Below, in pieces: positions 26,717 through 34,826 of a stretch of 64,000 bases of DNA. Positions within the stretch are counted from its first letter, which is position 1. Each line of letters opens with the position of its first letter. The notes under the pieces are model-generated. The model was not told the origin of the DNA, did not search any database, and worked only from the letters and a program-made list of their open reading frames with translations. Location: NCBI RefSeq assembly GCF_030582395.1, contig NZ_CP104382.1:744001-808000 (forward strand), read 5' to 3'. Position numbers and translations under genes: made by a program. Source of the stretch: Ralstonia pickettii (lineage in GTDB: Bacteria > Pseudomonadota > Gammaproteobacteria > Burkholderiales > Burkholderiaceae).

Positions 26717-27664
26717 CTATCGGCAAATCACCCGCGTGACTTGCCCACCTTGCGCGACAACCAAATCATTGCCGTTGCCGTCTGTGCCAACGCCCATCGC
26801 GGTGTAGGCATACGCAGACTGGTACTGCGTGCCGTCATAGCGGTAATAGGTTACGTAATGCTCGCCCATGCTGACGCGCGCACTCGTTATAAGATCCGGC
26901 ATGCCATTGCACGTAGTTTTCAATTCGCCAGACGGTCCATCATCGATGTCGAGTAGCGATTCAACCGTGGCGCCTCTAACGCGATAGAGCCATTCTGGAG
27001 CGTTCACCTGATTGCCACTCATCGTGCACCCCGCAAAGACGAGGGTGCCTTGCGCCCCCCTGCAGGTTTGCACGGAAAACGACTCTGGGGCGCACTGGTC
27101 GACAATGTCTTTCTGAACTTTGGCGCCCAGCAATGCGCGCAACTTGTTCGCTGGCACGTCGACAGCTTTCGACATGCACAGACCTGTTCCATTCGGCCGT
27201 TCTGGATGGGAATTCAGGTAGACAGGCGACAAAGCGGTAATGGCCGCATCCAACTCGTGGTCCAGGCATTCCGTGTCCTTGCATCGGCCGATGGCTTCGT
27301 TCTGCACGCGAATCTTTGCATCGAGATTCCATGGATCGCTGACCACCGCAATCGAGGCGTACTGCAGAAATCGTGCTTTGAACAACTTCTCCACCAGCGC
27401 GGGAAATTCGCACGTCTTCGGAGGTAGCCCTTTCCGCGCGTCCGCAACTTGCTTCAGAAGATCGTCGTTCGGCTCGGGCGACCATTCACGAATATCCAGG
27501 CATGGCTTGAGCAGCAATGCCGTGCTCAGATAGCCTCCGGTGGTCTGTTCGCTACGTGGAATCGCCAGCGGCCCATCCGCCAAGGCGGGAAAGGCCGAAG
27601 CAAATACATACGCCAGCAAAGCGCCGCGCAGCACCTTCAATCCAGCTCCAACCGTGATACGCAT
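26717..27664 (-). CDS. Secreted Cys-rich protein of unknown function
   Basis: 315 residues from ATG 27662-27664, with a signal peptide at ~1-28 (hydrophobic LRGALLAYVFASAFPALA then cleavage). The mature part has about ten Cys, which suggests disulfides in the periplasm. The segment RCKDTECLDHELDAAI (~130-145) faintly recalls LprI/DUF1311-type inhibitors; the C-terminal part has YYRYDGTQYQSAYAY. I do not recognise a family. It is the last gene of the VgrG module A string. Its signal sequence and upstream DNA are duplicated at the start of the gene at 27799-28578, and its first codons overlap a pseudogene remnant (27637-27798). An inhibitor or immunity role is a guess from context. Confidence 0.72.
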   Translation of the reverse strand: MRITVGAGLKVLRGALLAYVFASAFPALADGPLAIPRSEQTTGGYLSTALLLKPCLDIREWSPEPNDDLLKQVADARKGLPPKTCEFPALVEKLFKARFLQYASIAVVSDPWNLDAKIRVQNEAIGRCKDTECLDHELDAAITALSPVYLNSHPERPNGTGLCMSKAVDVPANKLRALLGAKVQKDIVDQCAPESFSVQTCRGAQGTLVFAGCTMSGNQVNAPEWLYRVRGATVESLLDIDDGPSGELKTTCNGMPDLITSARVSMGEHYVTYYRYDGTQYQSAYAYTAMGVGTDGNGNDLVVAQGGQVTRVICR

Positions 27665-27745
27665 GACTTTGGAATGTTGTTCTCGAAGAATGTACTGATC
27701 AGTTTCGCCCGTTGCGCTTTCACCGAAAGGTTGGCGATTGCATCG
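27598..27745. repeat. Direct repeat copy 1 (secreted-protein gene starts)
   Basis: About 145 bp covering the start of the 26717-27664 gene and upstream DNA resemble 28512-28660. Identical stretches include GAAGAATGTACTGATCAG (27685-27702) and ACGCATGACT across the start codon. The pair records a duplication of the junction between two genes. Confidence 0.7.
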
Positions 27746-27798
27746 CTCCGATTCTGAGTCGACTGCTCCAGCGGTATGCACGTTAAGGCGTCTTCTGA
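27637..27798 (-). pseudogene. Remnant of a paralogue of the 28551-29006 gene
   Basis: On the minus strand this stretch, directly after the TAA of the upstream gene, encodes an open tail ending AQRAKLISTFFENN, then IPKSCVSRLELD and a stop at 27637-27639. It matches the C terminus of the intact protein at 28551-29006 (AQRKRLISTFFEDN, then TPQSCVTRLDPD). No start codon or N-terminal half remains. Its end overlaps the start of the 26717 gene exactly as the intact copy overlaps its own neighbour, so an ancestral two-gene unit was duplicated and then eroded. Confidence 0.75.
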
Positions 27799-28578
27799 TT
27801 ACTCGCCGCCGCACCTTGCGTGCCGAGTATCGTTGTTGATGTTTCCGCTCGGCTTGCGAAATGCGGGACTATATCGATCCAGCAGAACACGAGGTCGTGA
27901 TGGGTAGTCCGTAATCGCAACGTTCACGGTGCCATCTTGATAGAAGTGCACCTCAAAATAGTTCGCTTTCTCAGGTATCGGGCCTGTCAACAACACCGCT
28001 TGCCTACACCACGGACGGTCGCCGGTGCCATCACGTTGCCATCCGATATCGACCGATATCGGTAATGGGACTCCCCGCGGAATCGTTGCACAGCACGCCC
28101 CGCTACCGTAGCTGTAGGCACGCGAGGACACTTCGATATTGCCGCCGCCGGCACGGCCAACAGAGAAATCTGTAATGGCGGTGTCCGTATAGTTGTAGCC
28201 GATGATCGTCAGCCCCTTGGCCATCGTTGGAGTCCGCTCTGGCCCTGTGTAGAGCTGGACACCGTTAAGGCTCGGAGTTGGCGTATTCTCCATACGGCGA
28301 ATCATCTCGCGCTGCGCTTCTGTCGCACTCGGCACGGCATCTGCGATCGACGCTTCATGACTCGTTTTTGGGTACGTCACGAAAGCGACTGAAACCAGCA
28401 CCGCAATCACTAGGTGGGCAGACCAGGCGCTCTTTAACGCCGCATCCGCCATCGTCCCCTGCTCTCGGGTGCGCTGTAGGCGCCGCGCCGCCGCGAAAGC
28501 AGGAAATGCCATCGCGAGTACAAACGCCAGCAAAGAGCAGCGCTGCATCTTCAATCCGGATCCAACCGTGTTACGCAT
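27799..28578 (-). CDS. DUF3304-type protein, probable chimera with a borrowed signal peptide
   Basis: 259 residues from ATG 28576-28578, or 217 from ATG 28450-28452. The first ~28 residues (MRNTVGSGLKMQRCSLLAFVL) copy the signal peptide of the neighbour at 26717. A second hydrophobic segment follows at ~53-67 (SAHLVIAVLVSVAFVTYP). The inner start has AGGGGACG in front and would give a normal single anchor. The C-terminal half is DUF3304-like: IIGYNYTDTAITDFSVGRAGGG, GACCATIPRGVPLPISVDIGW and YFEVHFYQDGTVNVAI. DUF3304 proteins are envelope lipoproteins common beside T6SS effectors and are likely immunity proteins. The start overlaps the upstream gene by 28 bp. The double N terminus suggests recombination between neighbours; the inner start may be the real one. 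Confidence 0.72.
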   Translation of the reverse strand: MRNTVGSGLKMQRCSLLAFVLAMAFPAFAAARRLQRTREQGTMADAALKSAWSAHLVIAVLVSVAFVTYPKTSHEASIADAVPSATEAQREMIRRMENTPTPSLNGVQLYTGPERTPTMAKGLTIIGYNYTDTAITDFSVGRAGGGNIEVSSRAYSYGSGACCATIPRGVPLPISVDIGWQRDGTGDRPWCRQAVLLTGPIPEKANYFEVHFYQDGTVNVAITDYPSRPRVLLDRYSPAFRKPSGNINNDTRHARCGGE

Positions 28579-28660
28579 GACTGGGGGGTGTTGTCTTCGA
28601 AGAATGTACTGATCAGTCGTTTTCGTTGCGCGTCCACGCGAAGGTTGAGGAACGCGTCGC
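28512..28660. repeat. Direct repeat copy 2 (secreted-protein gene starts)
   Basis: Partner of 27598-27745. It spans the start of the 27799-28578 gene and the 3' end of the 28551-29006 gene. The shared GAAGAATGTACTGATCAG lies at 28599-28616. Here the overlapping upstream gene is intact, whereas in copy 1 only its tail survives. Confidence 0.7.
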
Positions 28661-29006
28661 CACAGCGGGGATGGCGCTCAACAAAATCGCTCCTCTTTCG
28701 TGAGAACGTGAAAACACGGTAGATCTTGTACACGCCCTGCCCTTCGTCGATCGACCAGAAAGCGAAGCCCTGTCGTCCGCTGAAATCGTAGTCGGCAGTT
28801 TCTAGGTGGATTGCCTTTTCAGTTTCAGTGGCAATTGTTGCGCTGCGAATGCCGGCCGGAGTTCGCAACTCGTAGTAGATGTCGCTGCCCCGTATTTCGA
28901 TTGTGGCGTTGGTGAATTGATCGGGCGAAATCGCAACGGCATCCGCTGCCGATGCCGAGTGCGGGGCCGCAAAGAAAAATGCTAACGCTGTCGCTATGCG
29001 GCGCAT
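28551..29006 (-). CDS. Small periplasmic protein of unknown function
   Basis: 151 residues from ATG 29004-29006, with a clear signal peptide (MRRIATALAFFFAAPHSASA, cleavage after about residue 20). The mature part is beta-rich with two Cys near the C terminus (HPRCGD and QSCVTR), which may pair. Motifs such as YYELRTPAGIRSATIATETEKAIHL do not place it in a family I know. Its last 28 bp overlap the start of the DUF3304-type gene. A degraded second copy lies at 27637-27798. It belongs to the accessory string behind the Tle1-like effector and may take part in protection from, or delivery of, that effector. Confidence 0.72.
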   Translation of the reverse strand: MRRIATALAFFFAAPHSASAADAVAISPDQFTNATIEIRGSDIYYELRTPAGIRSATIATETEKAIHLETADYDFSGRQGFAFWSIDEGQGVYKIYRVFTFSRKRSDFVERHPRCGDAFLNLRVDAQRKRLISTFFEDNTPQSCVTRLDPD

Positions 29007-29100
29007 GCAACTTGCCGTGTGGGGAGGCAAAGAAGACCGTTCAGCAAGAGATATTGGTTGACCGATTTCGACTGCGACCGAGTGCACTGCGGTATGTGAA

Positions 29101-29802
29101 TCACCCTTGGATATGGTGGTAGCCAGGTGGTGTCGTCGCGTCTCGCTTCACACCGGGCGCGATCTCGTCGGGCAAAAGTGGTATCGGCTCTGCCGGCGCC
29201 TGAGGAGGTGGCGGTGCATTCTTCAACGCGCGCATTTCTTCTTGAAGTCGGGCCCTTCCCGCCGCCTGCGCTCGGGCGCGCTGTTCAGCTTCACGCGCTG
29301 CACGTCGGCTTGGCTCAAAATGGAAATCTGCCGGCTTAACAGGATAGGCTGGGCCAGGATATTCCGGGTGGCCAGCCACCTTGCTTGAAATGATGAGGCG
29401 AACCTCTCCTCCTGGCAGGAAATGCACGTTTAACTTGCCTGGCTCCACATATTTCTCAATGGGAACGACAGCCTCGTGCCAATGCGGCTTCACTGCATCG
29501 CCGGTCGCGTTTGGGTCAGAACTGGATGTGGTCCATTTCACCGTAGCGGTTAAGCCTGGGCGCCAGATTCTCGGGTACACGATGCAACAGACGAAACTCC
29601 CACCGCCGCCATAAGCAAACGAGTTGCCCGCCCAAGTTCCATCCACGTAGAACTGATGGATATAGTCGGGAGTGTGGTTGTACGAAGTGATGCTAGCCGC
29701 TACCTCGTCATCCGTGGGTGCAGGCTTAGTGGCGCACGCAGTCAGTACGCAAAACGCCGTTGAAGCGATGGCCGCTGCGCCGAAGCATCTCCACGTTTTC
29801 AT
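29101..29802 (-). CDS. DUF3304 lipoprotein with proline-rich tail
   Basis: 233 residues from ATG 29800-29802. The signal peptide ends in the lipobox LTAC (Cys22 or so), predicting an outer- or inner-membrane lipoprotein. The DUF3304 domain (about 35-150) shows ITSYNHTPDYIHQFYVDGTWAGN, a Cys pair in GGGGSFVCCIVYPRIWRPG, and VKWTTSSSDP. After ~150 comes a charged helix (RRAAREAEQRARAQAAGRA) and a Pro-rich tail. It is a divergent relative of the three short DUF3304 lipoproteins at 33725-35360. In this neighbourhood an immunity role against the Tle1-like phospholipase is likely but not shown. Confidence 0.82.
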   Translation of the reverse strand: MKTWRCFGAAAIASTAFCVLTACATKPAPTDDEVAASITSYNHTPDYIHQFYVDGTWAGNSFAYGGGGSFVCCIVYPRIWRPGLTATVKWTTSSSDPNATGDAVKPHWHEAVVPIEKYVEPGKLNVHFLPGGEVRLIISSKVAGHPEYPGPAYPVKPADFHFEPSRRAAREAEQRARAQAAGRARLQEEMRALKNAPPPPQAPAEPIPLLPDEIAPGVKRDATTPPGYHHIQG

Positions 29803-29880
29803 TGTGTTTTCTTCGCGCACTGGTGCGTTTCGTGATCTGTCTCGGACTGCACACGTCACCCATCCGTCGACACATCGCTC

Positions 29881-30156
29881 TTATTGCTGCGGCTTCCCCC
29901 ACAACGGATTCCTGCTATCGGAACCCAGCACTTGGGCGAGCACTTCTGCATCGCCATCACGCGCGACTGCGGTGTTCTTGCGTGCTCGGGCGACCTTGGC
30001 ACGCTTGCCTTGGTTCTTTGTGTGCGCGACCTTCTTTATTCCACTGTGCGGGGCATTGCCTGATGCCGGCTCGGTGGAGGTGTGCTGGGCGCAGATGCCT
30101 GCGGTCATCCAGGCGGTGGTCAAGAGGACTACGGCAAGTTTGTATTGCAGGTTCAT
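29881..30156 (-). CDS. Small secreted basic protein
   Basis: 91 residues with a signal peptide (MNLQYKLAVVLLTTAWMTAGICAQ) that ends near residue 23. The mature ~68 residues are rich in Lys, Arg and Ala (KKVAHTKNQGKRAKVARARKN) and end SRNPLWGKPQQ. No domain is recognised. It sits between the 416-residue membrane protein gene and the DUF3304 gene on the same strand, 50-80 bp from each. Small periplasmic proteins of this sort are common in T6SS accessory regions. Function unknown. Confidence 0.65.
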   Translation of the reverse strand: MNLQYKLAVVLLTTAWMTAGICAQHTSTEPASGNAPHSGIKKVAHTKNQGKRAKVARARKNTAVARDGDAEVLAQVLGSDSRNPLWGKPQQ

Positions 30157-30206
30157 TTGAGAGAGTCAGGTTGTTTTAGGGTTGAATTCACAACGACGTC
30201 GCCCGG

Positions 30207-31457
30207 TCATCCGGAAAACGCGTCAATGCTCTTCTGGTTGGTGTTGTCACAAATCCGCTCAGCCCGTACACCTACGGGGACGCCCGTGGAGACCGTTCTC
30301 TGGTCTCCGCCGAGAAGGTTCTGTGTCAGAAACTGCTCCGCGGCAACGACGCCACCATCCATAAAATACAATCGAACGTTACGGACAGATGCTTGCATAG
30401 CCCGTGACGTCGCCCCTTGAAAGGCGGGAACGCTTACGCTTGCCTCGTGCCAACGGGCCGGATCGTCCAGCGTCTGCCAGCGCACTGTAAGCGGCGCTTG
30501 GATGTCCAGCAGCGCACTGCCAACAAAACTCGAACGTCGATCGCACGGCGCTTCAAAAACGCGCTCATTGTCAGTTCCAATCACCAGAGTCTGACCATCG
30601 ATCTCAAGTCTCGCCAGACCTCGCGGGTATTGATCGGACAGATAGAAGGACACGACATTGCCCACCAGGCCCTGTAGTTCGTCCAATTTCGATGCGTCCA
30701 ATCTACCAAGCCCTGGCGCGACGTCTACATGATCGTAGTAATGAAAGTACTGATACACCAGCAAGTCGCTCTCGCGAAGGTCCGACCGAAGTGTGCCGAG
30801 ATCTGGGTATGGGCGTAGCAGCAGTGGGCGCGGGCGTACCGCTACAGGTTGTCCTGCCTCGTCCGTATCGGCGTAGGCGTATGAATGCTCGCTCTCACGC
30901 AGGCGGCTTCCCGTATATGGAAAGCGCCCCTGGTTGACGTCGTCTTCCTGAGGATGACGAATGAAGCCGGCAAACCTTGCCTCTGGCCCCGACAGCAATG
31001 GCATACGCGGCCATGAACCTGCGTCTGTCTGAGCGCTGCCTACTGCAAGCCACAACGGTCTTCCGCTGAAGTTGACATGCAGTTCGCGGATATCCGGGTG
31101 CGCTTCACTGAACCACCTTCGCGCTGTGTCCTGCACTCCCGCTCCAATCGGAAGAACGCCCAACGCTGCCAGCGTTGGCAGAAACATGGCTGCATGAAAC
31201 TTCGCCGGCAACGGCGTGGATGCGCGACGCCAATACGTGAACCACGTAAGCAGCAAAGCTAAGCTCAGCGGAACACCAACCACGATGGCCACTAGGATGA
31301 GCATCACCACGCCGTAATCGAGATTCGGCGTGAGGAGCGCAATCAGGCTCAGCGTGCTCAGCAGGATCGAGAGTGCTGCGCTAAGGGTAATGCCAAGCCG
31401 GTAAGGTTTCAGGGATAAATGCCGCAGGCCTTTTCCTGTGGCGTCGGCACTACTCAT
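30207..31457 (-). CDS. Membrane protein downstream of the Tle1-like effector, unknown function
   Basis: 416 residues from ATG 31455-31457. Three hydrophobic segments lie near the N terminus (about 20-45, 50-78 and 90-108), followed by a large soluble domain of about 300 residues, probably periplasmic. That domain has FSGRPLWLAVGS, YHYYDHVDVAPGLG-like tracts and RLYFMDGGVVAAEQFLTQNL at the end. I do not recognise the family. It is 28 bp behind the phospholipase gene in the same direction, so it is likely co-expressed. A protective membrane protein or a partner of the effector is the natural guess. GC is lower than in the flanking core regions. Confidence 0.72.
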   Translation of the reverse strand: MSSADATGKGLRHLSLKPYRLGITLSAALSILLSTLSLIALLTPNLDYGVVMLILVAIVVGVPLSLALLLTWFTYWRRASTPLPAKFHAAMFLPTLAALGVLPIGAGVQDTARRWFSEAHPDIRELHVNFSGRPLWLAVGSAQTDAGSWPRMPLLSGPEARFAGFIRHPQEDDVNQGRFPYTGSRLRESEHSYAYADTDEAGQPVAVRPRPLLLRPYPDLGTLRSDLRESDLLVYQYFHYYDHVDVAPGLGRLDASKLDELQGLVGNVVSFYLSDQYPRGLARLEIDGQTLVIGTDNERVFEAPCDRRSSFVGSALLDIQAPLTVRWQTLDDPARWHEASVSVPAFQGATSRAMQASVRNVRLYFMDGGVVAAEQFLTQNLLGGDQRTVSTGVPVGVRAERICDNTNQKSIDAFSG

Positions 31458-31485
31458 GGCGCGACTTTCGAAAAGATTTCCGCGG

Positions 31486-33723
31486 TCACAGCCTTGGAAT
31501 ACTGCCACCGGTAAAGCGATCTAACGTGTCTTTCGCGCCACGAATAAGGCTCTCTTTACCGGCTTCCAAGATTTTGCCTGCGGCCTCCGCCGCCTTTTCC
31601 TCAGCGCTATGCGCAACGTCCTTGGCTTTATCTGTGATCTTGTCGGCGACTTTTCCCGGAATCTTGGAGGCCTTATTCCACGCCGCCTGCGCGCGCTCGC
31701 GCACAGTCAGTGTGGGAGCAAAGTGGGTTCGCCAGCGCAGATAACCCCACACAGAACTGAATTCGCGGCCTGTTTTTTCCAGTGGTAGAGAGCCGTCCTT
31801 CAAATACCGGTCCAAGTCGGTGCGGTCCTGACCGACCAGCAGCGGCGGATATACGTCGCCCTCCCCACCCTCGTCGACCGGCGCAAAGCGCTTGCGCACC
31901 CCTACCGGGTCTCGCGCGGATGCCGCATTGATCTCGGCCCACTGGGCTTTCCACTCGGCGTCCTTGCGCTTGAGATCTTCCAGGCGTTCTCTTTGCCGGC
32001 GCTTCCAGACCTCTTCGTTGGTGGCGCCGGTTGGTTTGAACCAGGCACGTGAGTCGTGGACGTAGTCATCGAAAAATTTGACGATGCGGGCATCTAGCGG
32101 CGATGTGTCATTCCAGTATGACTTGACCTCCCTCCATTGCTTGACTTTCTCACCCCAGACGAACTGCTGGATCTCGGCAACCACCCCGCCCGGGCCCGGA
32201 ACGTTCCGAAAAACCTTGCCCATCCAGCCATCCGAGTAGACGGGAGAGCTTTCCATCTCCGCCATGATCTTGGCTTCTTCGCGCAGCTCTTCGTTAGCAC
32301 CGGCCAAATCTTGTGCACACTGGGCACTGAACTTTTGCGCTCGCTTGAAGAAGGGCTGATTCTCAAAGGCCTGCGCGCCCGCGTTCAAGCGTAGGCGGCG
32401 CCACCGCAGGTACAACCCGTATTGCACACGTGCTGCACCGGTGGTTCCTCCGCCATGCTTGCGAATCAGTGGATTTACAGCATCGACGTAGTCGTTGTAG
32501 TCCTTGATAAGTTGCGGCGATATTTTCAGGGCGTCTAACACTCTTGGCGGAAGGTCCGTTGAAGGCTTCAACGGCACGCCAGCCGCAACCGCTTCGCGGT
32601 ACATCTTTGCCAACGTAACTTGGGACATCTTAGTGCTGTCATCGGGTGTCCCATCCGTGCGGCAGCCGCGACCTTGATCGCCTGGCTGATAAGCGCCGCC
32701 CACATCGGTATGGACGCCGGGGTAGGCCAACTCCAGGCAATTCTTAGACTCTGCCTTGTCGAGCGGGAACGAACCGCGTATCTCGTGTGACGAAATCAGA
32801 TGCACTGTTCGTTCGACGTAACCCGGGATGCGCAGGAACTCTTCATTACCCCAGCCGCCATGGCCGCTGGCGATCATGAAGCTTTGAGCAAAGCCCACCG
32901 ACGCTACGGTGTCGAATATGCCGAGAAAATCCACGCTGACCTTGATGCCAGCCAGCGTCATGTCCTTGCCTAGAGCATCCTCCAGCCAGCTGCAAAAAAC
33001 ACGTGCCTCGGCTGCGCCCCGGGAGAATCCGAACACGTAAAGTCGAATCTTCGTCAGCCTCGGCTTGCGACCCTCGATCAGAGGCTTGAGCTTCTGCTCA
33101 ACAAACTCTCGGCGACGCGTGAGCTCTTGCCGGCGGGCCTCATGGTTGGGGGCAAGCGTGGCAGTGTCCAAAGTTCCGGCCAGCGTGCCGAACGTACCGG
33201 CGTTATTGAGTTCATCGACTTCGTCGCTACCAGCCGAAGCGCGGAGGTGTACCGGGAGATTGATGTCCGTGGACATCTTTCGAACGAGCTTTAGATCGTC
33301 GCTCCCCATCTCGACACTAAGAACGCGTTTGTTGTATCGCTGATAGAGTGCGTTGGTGATTTGTAGCAACGCCCAATTGATGCGGGCTTCCCCGCCCCAA
33401 CCAGAACCAAGCCCCGCTCTAGCATCGTAGCCTCGACCAGTATCTCCAATCTCCCTATCAAATGTTGTCCCGATGCCTGGCACGTAGAAACGCACTTGAT
33501 CTGGTGTCACCTCAAAAATGTCATACAACCGGGCCACGTTGCTGTGGGCCTGTTTTGGCATATCCCGGTCTTTATTATTGTTGGTGCCATCAAAAAAGAA
33601 ACCAATACGGAATTCCTGGTTGCATTGGCCCGAAAACTCACCTATCTGACTTGCCATGCACCTCCCCTTTTCGTCTTGGGTCAGCCCAAAAGGGGTTGCT
33701 TCCAGCCGTTCCAACTCCGCCAT
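31486..33723 (-). CDS. tle1: T6SS phospholipase effector, Tle1-like (DUF2235)
   Basis: 745 residues from ATG 33721-33723 (AGGAG ribosome site). The DUF2235 alpha/beta-hydrolase domain covers about 38-420. It opens with FRIGFFFDGTNNNKDRD and has the nucleophile elbow YVFGFSRGAAEAR, with Ser234 in a G-x-S-x-G box. Asp271 in FLGIFDTVASVG and His338 in AYPGVHTDVGGAY fit the rest of the triad. The C-terminal half is charged and helical and ends in Ala/Lys repeats that look amphipathic. Tle1 proteins are phospholipases A injected by T6SS to break target-cell membranes. The order VgrG, DUF4123 adaptor, lipoproteins, effector is the usual Tle cargo cassette. Antibacterial use is inferred from the nearby lipoprotein genes. 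Confidence 0.9.
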   Translation of the reverse strand: MAELERLEATPFGLTQDEKGRCMASQIGEFSGQCNQEFRIGFFFDGTNNNKDRDMPKQAHSNVARLYDIFEVTPDQVRFYVPGIGTTFDREIGDTGRGYDARAGLGSGWGGEARINWALLQITNALYQRYNKRVLSVEMGSDDLKLVRKMSTDINLPVHLRASAGSDEVDELNNAGTFGTLAGTLDTATLAPNHEARRQELTRRREFVEQKLKPLIEGRKPRLTKIRLYVFGFSRGAAEARVFCSWLEDALGKDMTLAGIKVSVDFLGIFDTVASVGFAQSFMIASGHGGWGNEEFLRIPGYVERTVHLISSHEIRGSFPLDKAESKNCLELAYPGVHTDVGGAYQPGDQGRGCRTDGTPDDSTKMSQVTLAKMYREAVAAGVPLKPSTDLPPRVLDALKISPQLIKDYNDYVDAVNPLIRKHGGGTTGAARVQYGLYLRWRRLRLNAGAQAFENQPFFKRAQKFSAQCAQDLAGANEELREEAKIMAEMESSPVYSDGWMGKVFRNVPGPGGVVAEIQQFVWGEKVKQWREVKSYWNDTSPLDARIVKFFDDYVHDSRAWFKPTGATNEEVWKRRQRERLEDLKRKDAEWKAQWAEINAASARDPVGVRKRFAPVDEGGEGDVYPPLLVGQDRTDLDRYLKDGSLPLEKTGREFSSVWGYLRWRTHFAPTLTVRERAQAAWNKASKIPGKVADKITDKAKDVAHSAEEKAAEAAGKILEAGKESLIRGAKDTLDRFTGGSIPRL

Positions 33724-33724
33724 T

Positions 33725-34264
33725 TCATCGCTCCTGATTGGACGGTGATATTTTTTGGTGATAGAACTTGGCTGCACACACTGCATCCGCCATACAAACA
33801 TCGAATGGGAACTTCCAGTCCGCAGGAAACTTGGAATGGCCGGGCCCATAGCTAGATGCGATAGCTTTGATCTTGTTGTCCGACATGAATGCAAGCCAGA
33901 GCACAGCAGGATGATCTTTTTTCACGTCGTACGGCTCGATCGGCACTTGGGCCTTATACAGTGCGTCACGATCCTTCCGATACAGAGTGTCGTCCTGCCA
34001 CTCAACTTCTACTCCTAAACCGGGGTGCCACTTTGCGGGCAGGCCAACCGATCCCGCGACACTTGTGCCGCCCGCATGGTTTCGCATACTCCCAGCCCAT
34101 ACGCCGTTCACGTAGACCACTCCAAGCCCTTCGTCCGTGTAGTTGAGTATTTGGACCTGTAATCCAAGATCTTCATCCTGTGGCGCCGCTTGTGCTTGCT
34201 GTGAAGGCTTGCAACCGGTCGCGAGCAGCACCAACACGAGTACCATCCATGTTCGTATTTTCAT
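33725..34264 (-). CDS. DUF3304 lipoprotein, candidate immunity protein (copy 3)
   Basis: 179 residues. The signal peptide ends in LLATGC, a lipobox with Cys near residue 18. The DUF3304 core reads VQILNYTDEGLGVVYVNGVWAG, HAGGTSVAGSVGLPAKWHPG, VEVEWQDDTLYRKDRD and SKFPADWKFPFDVC. Two neighbouring genes encode near-copies, and part of the DNA is almost identical to the next copy (see the 97-bp repeat). Tle phospholipases are usually neutralised by periplasmic lipoproteins (Tli), and this gene ends 1 bp before the effector starts, so an immunity role is the best inference. ATG 34262-34264 or 34268-34270 may be used. Confidence 0.87.
   Translation of the reverse strand: MKIRTWMVLVLVLLATGCKPSQQAQAAPQDEDLGLQVQILNYTDEGLGVVYVNGVWAGSMRNHAGGTSVAGSVGLPAKWHPGLGVEVEWQDDTLYRKDRDALYKAQVPIEPYDVKKDHPAVLWLAFMSDNKIKAIASSYGPGHSKFPADWKFPFDVCMADAVCAAKFYHQKISPSNQER
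33786..33882. repeat. 97-bp near-identical repeat in DUF3304 genes, copy A
   Basis: This stretch and 34339-34435 differ at only 2 of 97 positions. It codes for the C-terminal third of the lipoprotein. Elsewhere the two genes differ far more, so recent gene conversion or a young duplication is likely. Confidence 0.85.
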
Positions 34265-34280
34265 AAGCATTCTTTATGGG

Positions 34281-34823
34281 TTACCGCTGTTGGGGGGGTG
34301 GGTCGCGCCGCGGATAAAACTTCACAGCGCACGCTGTGTCCGCCACACAAACATCGAATGGGAACTTCCAGTCCGCAGGAAACTTGGAATGGCCTGGCCC
34401 ATAGCTAGATGCGATAGCTTTGATCTTGTTGTCCGGCAGGAATGCGAGCCACAAGTCCGACGGACGGTCATTTTTCAAATCATACGGTTCGATCCGCACT
34501 TGCTCCCTATACAGCGCCTCATGATCCTTGCGATACAAGGTGTCGTCCTGCCATTCGACTTCGACTGTCAAGCCTGCATGCCACTCGGCAGGCAGACCAA
34601 CTGATCCAGCGACACTTGTCCCACCTGCATGGCTCGGCATCCCACCTACCCATATGCCGCTTACATACACGTCTCCAAGCGGTTCATCCCTGTAGTTCAG
34701 AATTCGGACCTGTAGCCCAAGATCCTCATCCTGTGGCGCCGCTTGTGCTTGCTGCGAGGGCTTGCAGCCGGTGGCCAGCAGCACCAACGCGAGTGCCATC
34801 CATGGTCGTATTTTGATAACCAT
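34281..34823 (-). CDS. DUF3304 lipoprotein, candidate immunity protein (copy 2)
   Basis: 180 residues with the same plan as copy 3: lipobox LLATGC, then VRILNYRDEPLGDVYVSGIW, HAGGTSVAGSVGLPAEWHAG, and KFPADWKFPFDVC. It differs from copy 3 mainly at ~40-60 and ~95-110, and has a basic Pro/Gln-rich tail (YPRRDPPPQQR). The start ATG lies 3 bp after the stop of copy 1. Three tandem copies before one effector suggest selection for a wider range of effector variants that can be neutralised. The family link is clear; the immunity role is inferred. Confidence 0.87.
   Translation of the reverse strand: MVIKIRPWMALALVLLATGCKPSQQAQAAPQDEDLGLQVRILNYRDEPLGDVYVSGIWVGGMPSHAGGTSVAGSVGLPAEWHAGLTVEVEWQDDTLYRKDHEALYREQVRIEPYDLKNDRPSDLWLAFLPDNKIKAIASSYGPGHSKFPADWKFPFDVCVADTACAVKFYPRRDPPPQQR
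34339..34435. repeat. 97-bp near-identical repeat in DUF3304 genes, copy B
   Basis: Partner of 33786-33882 with two mismatches. It lies in the matching place of the second lipoprotein gene. Confidence 0.85.
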
Positions 34824-34826
34824 TGT

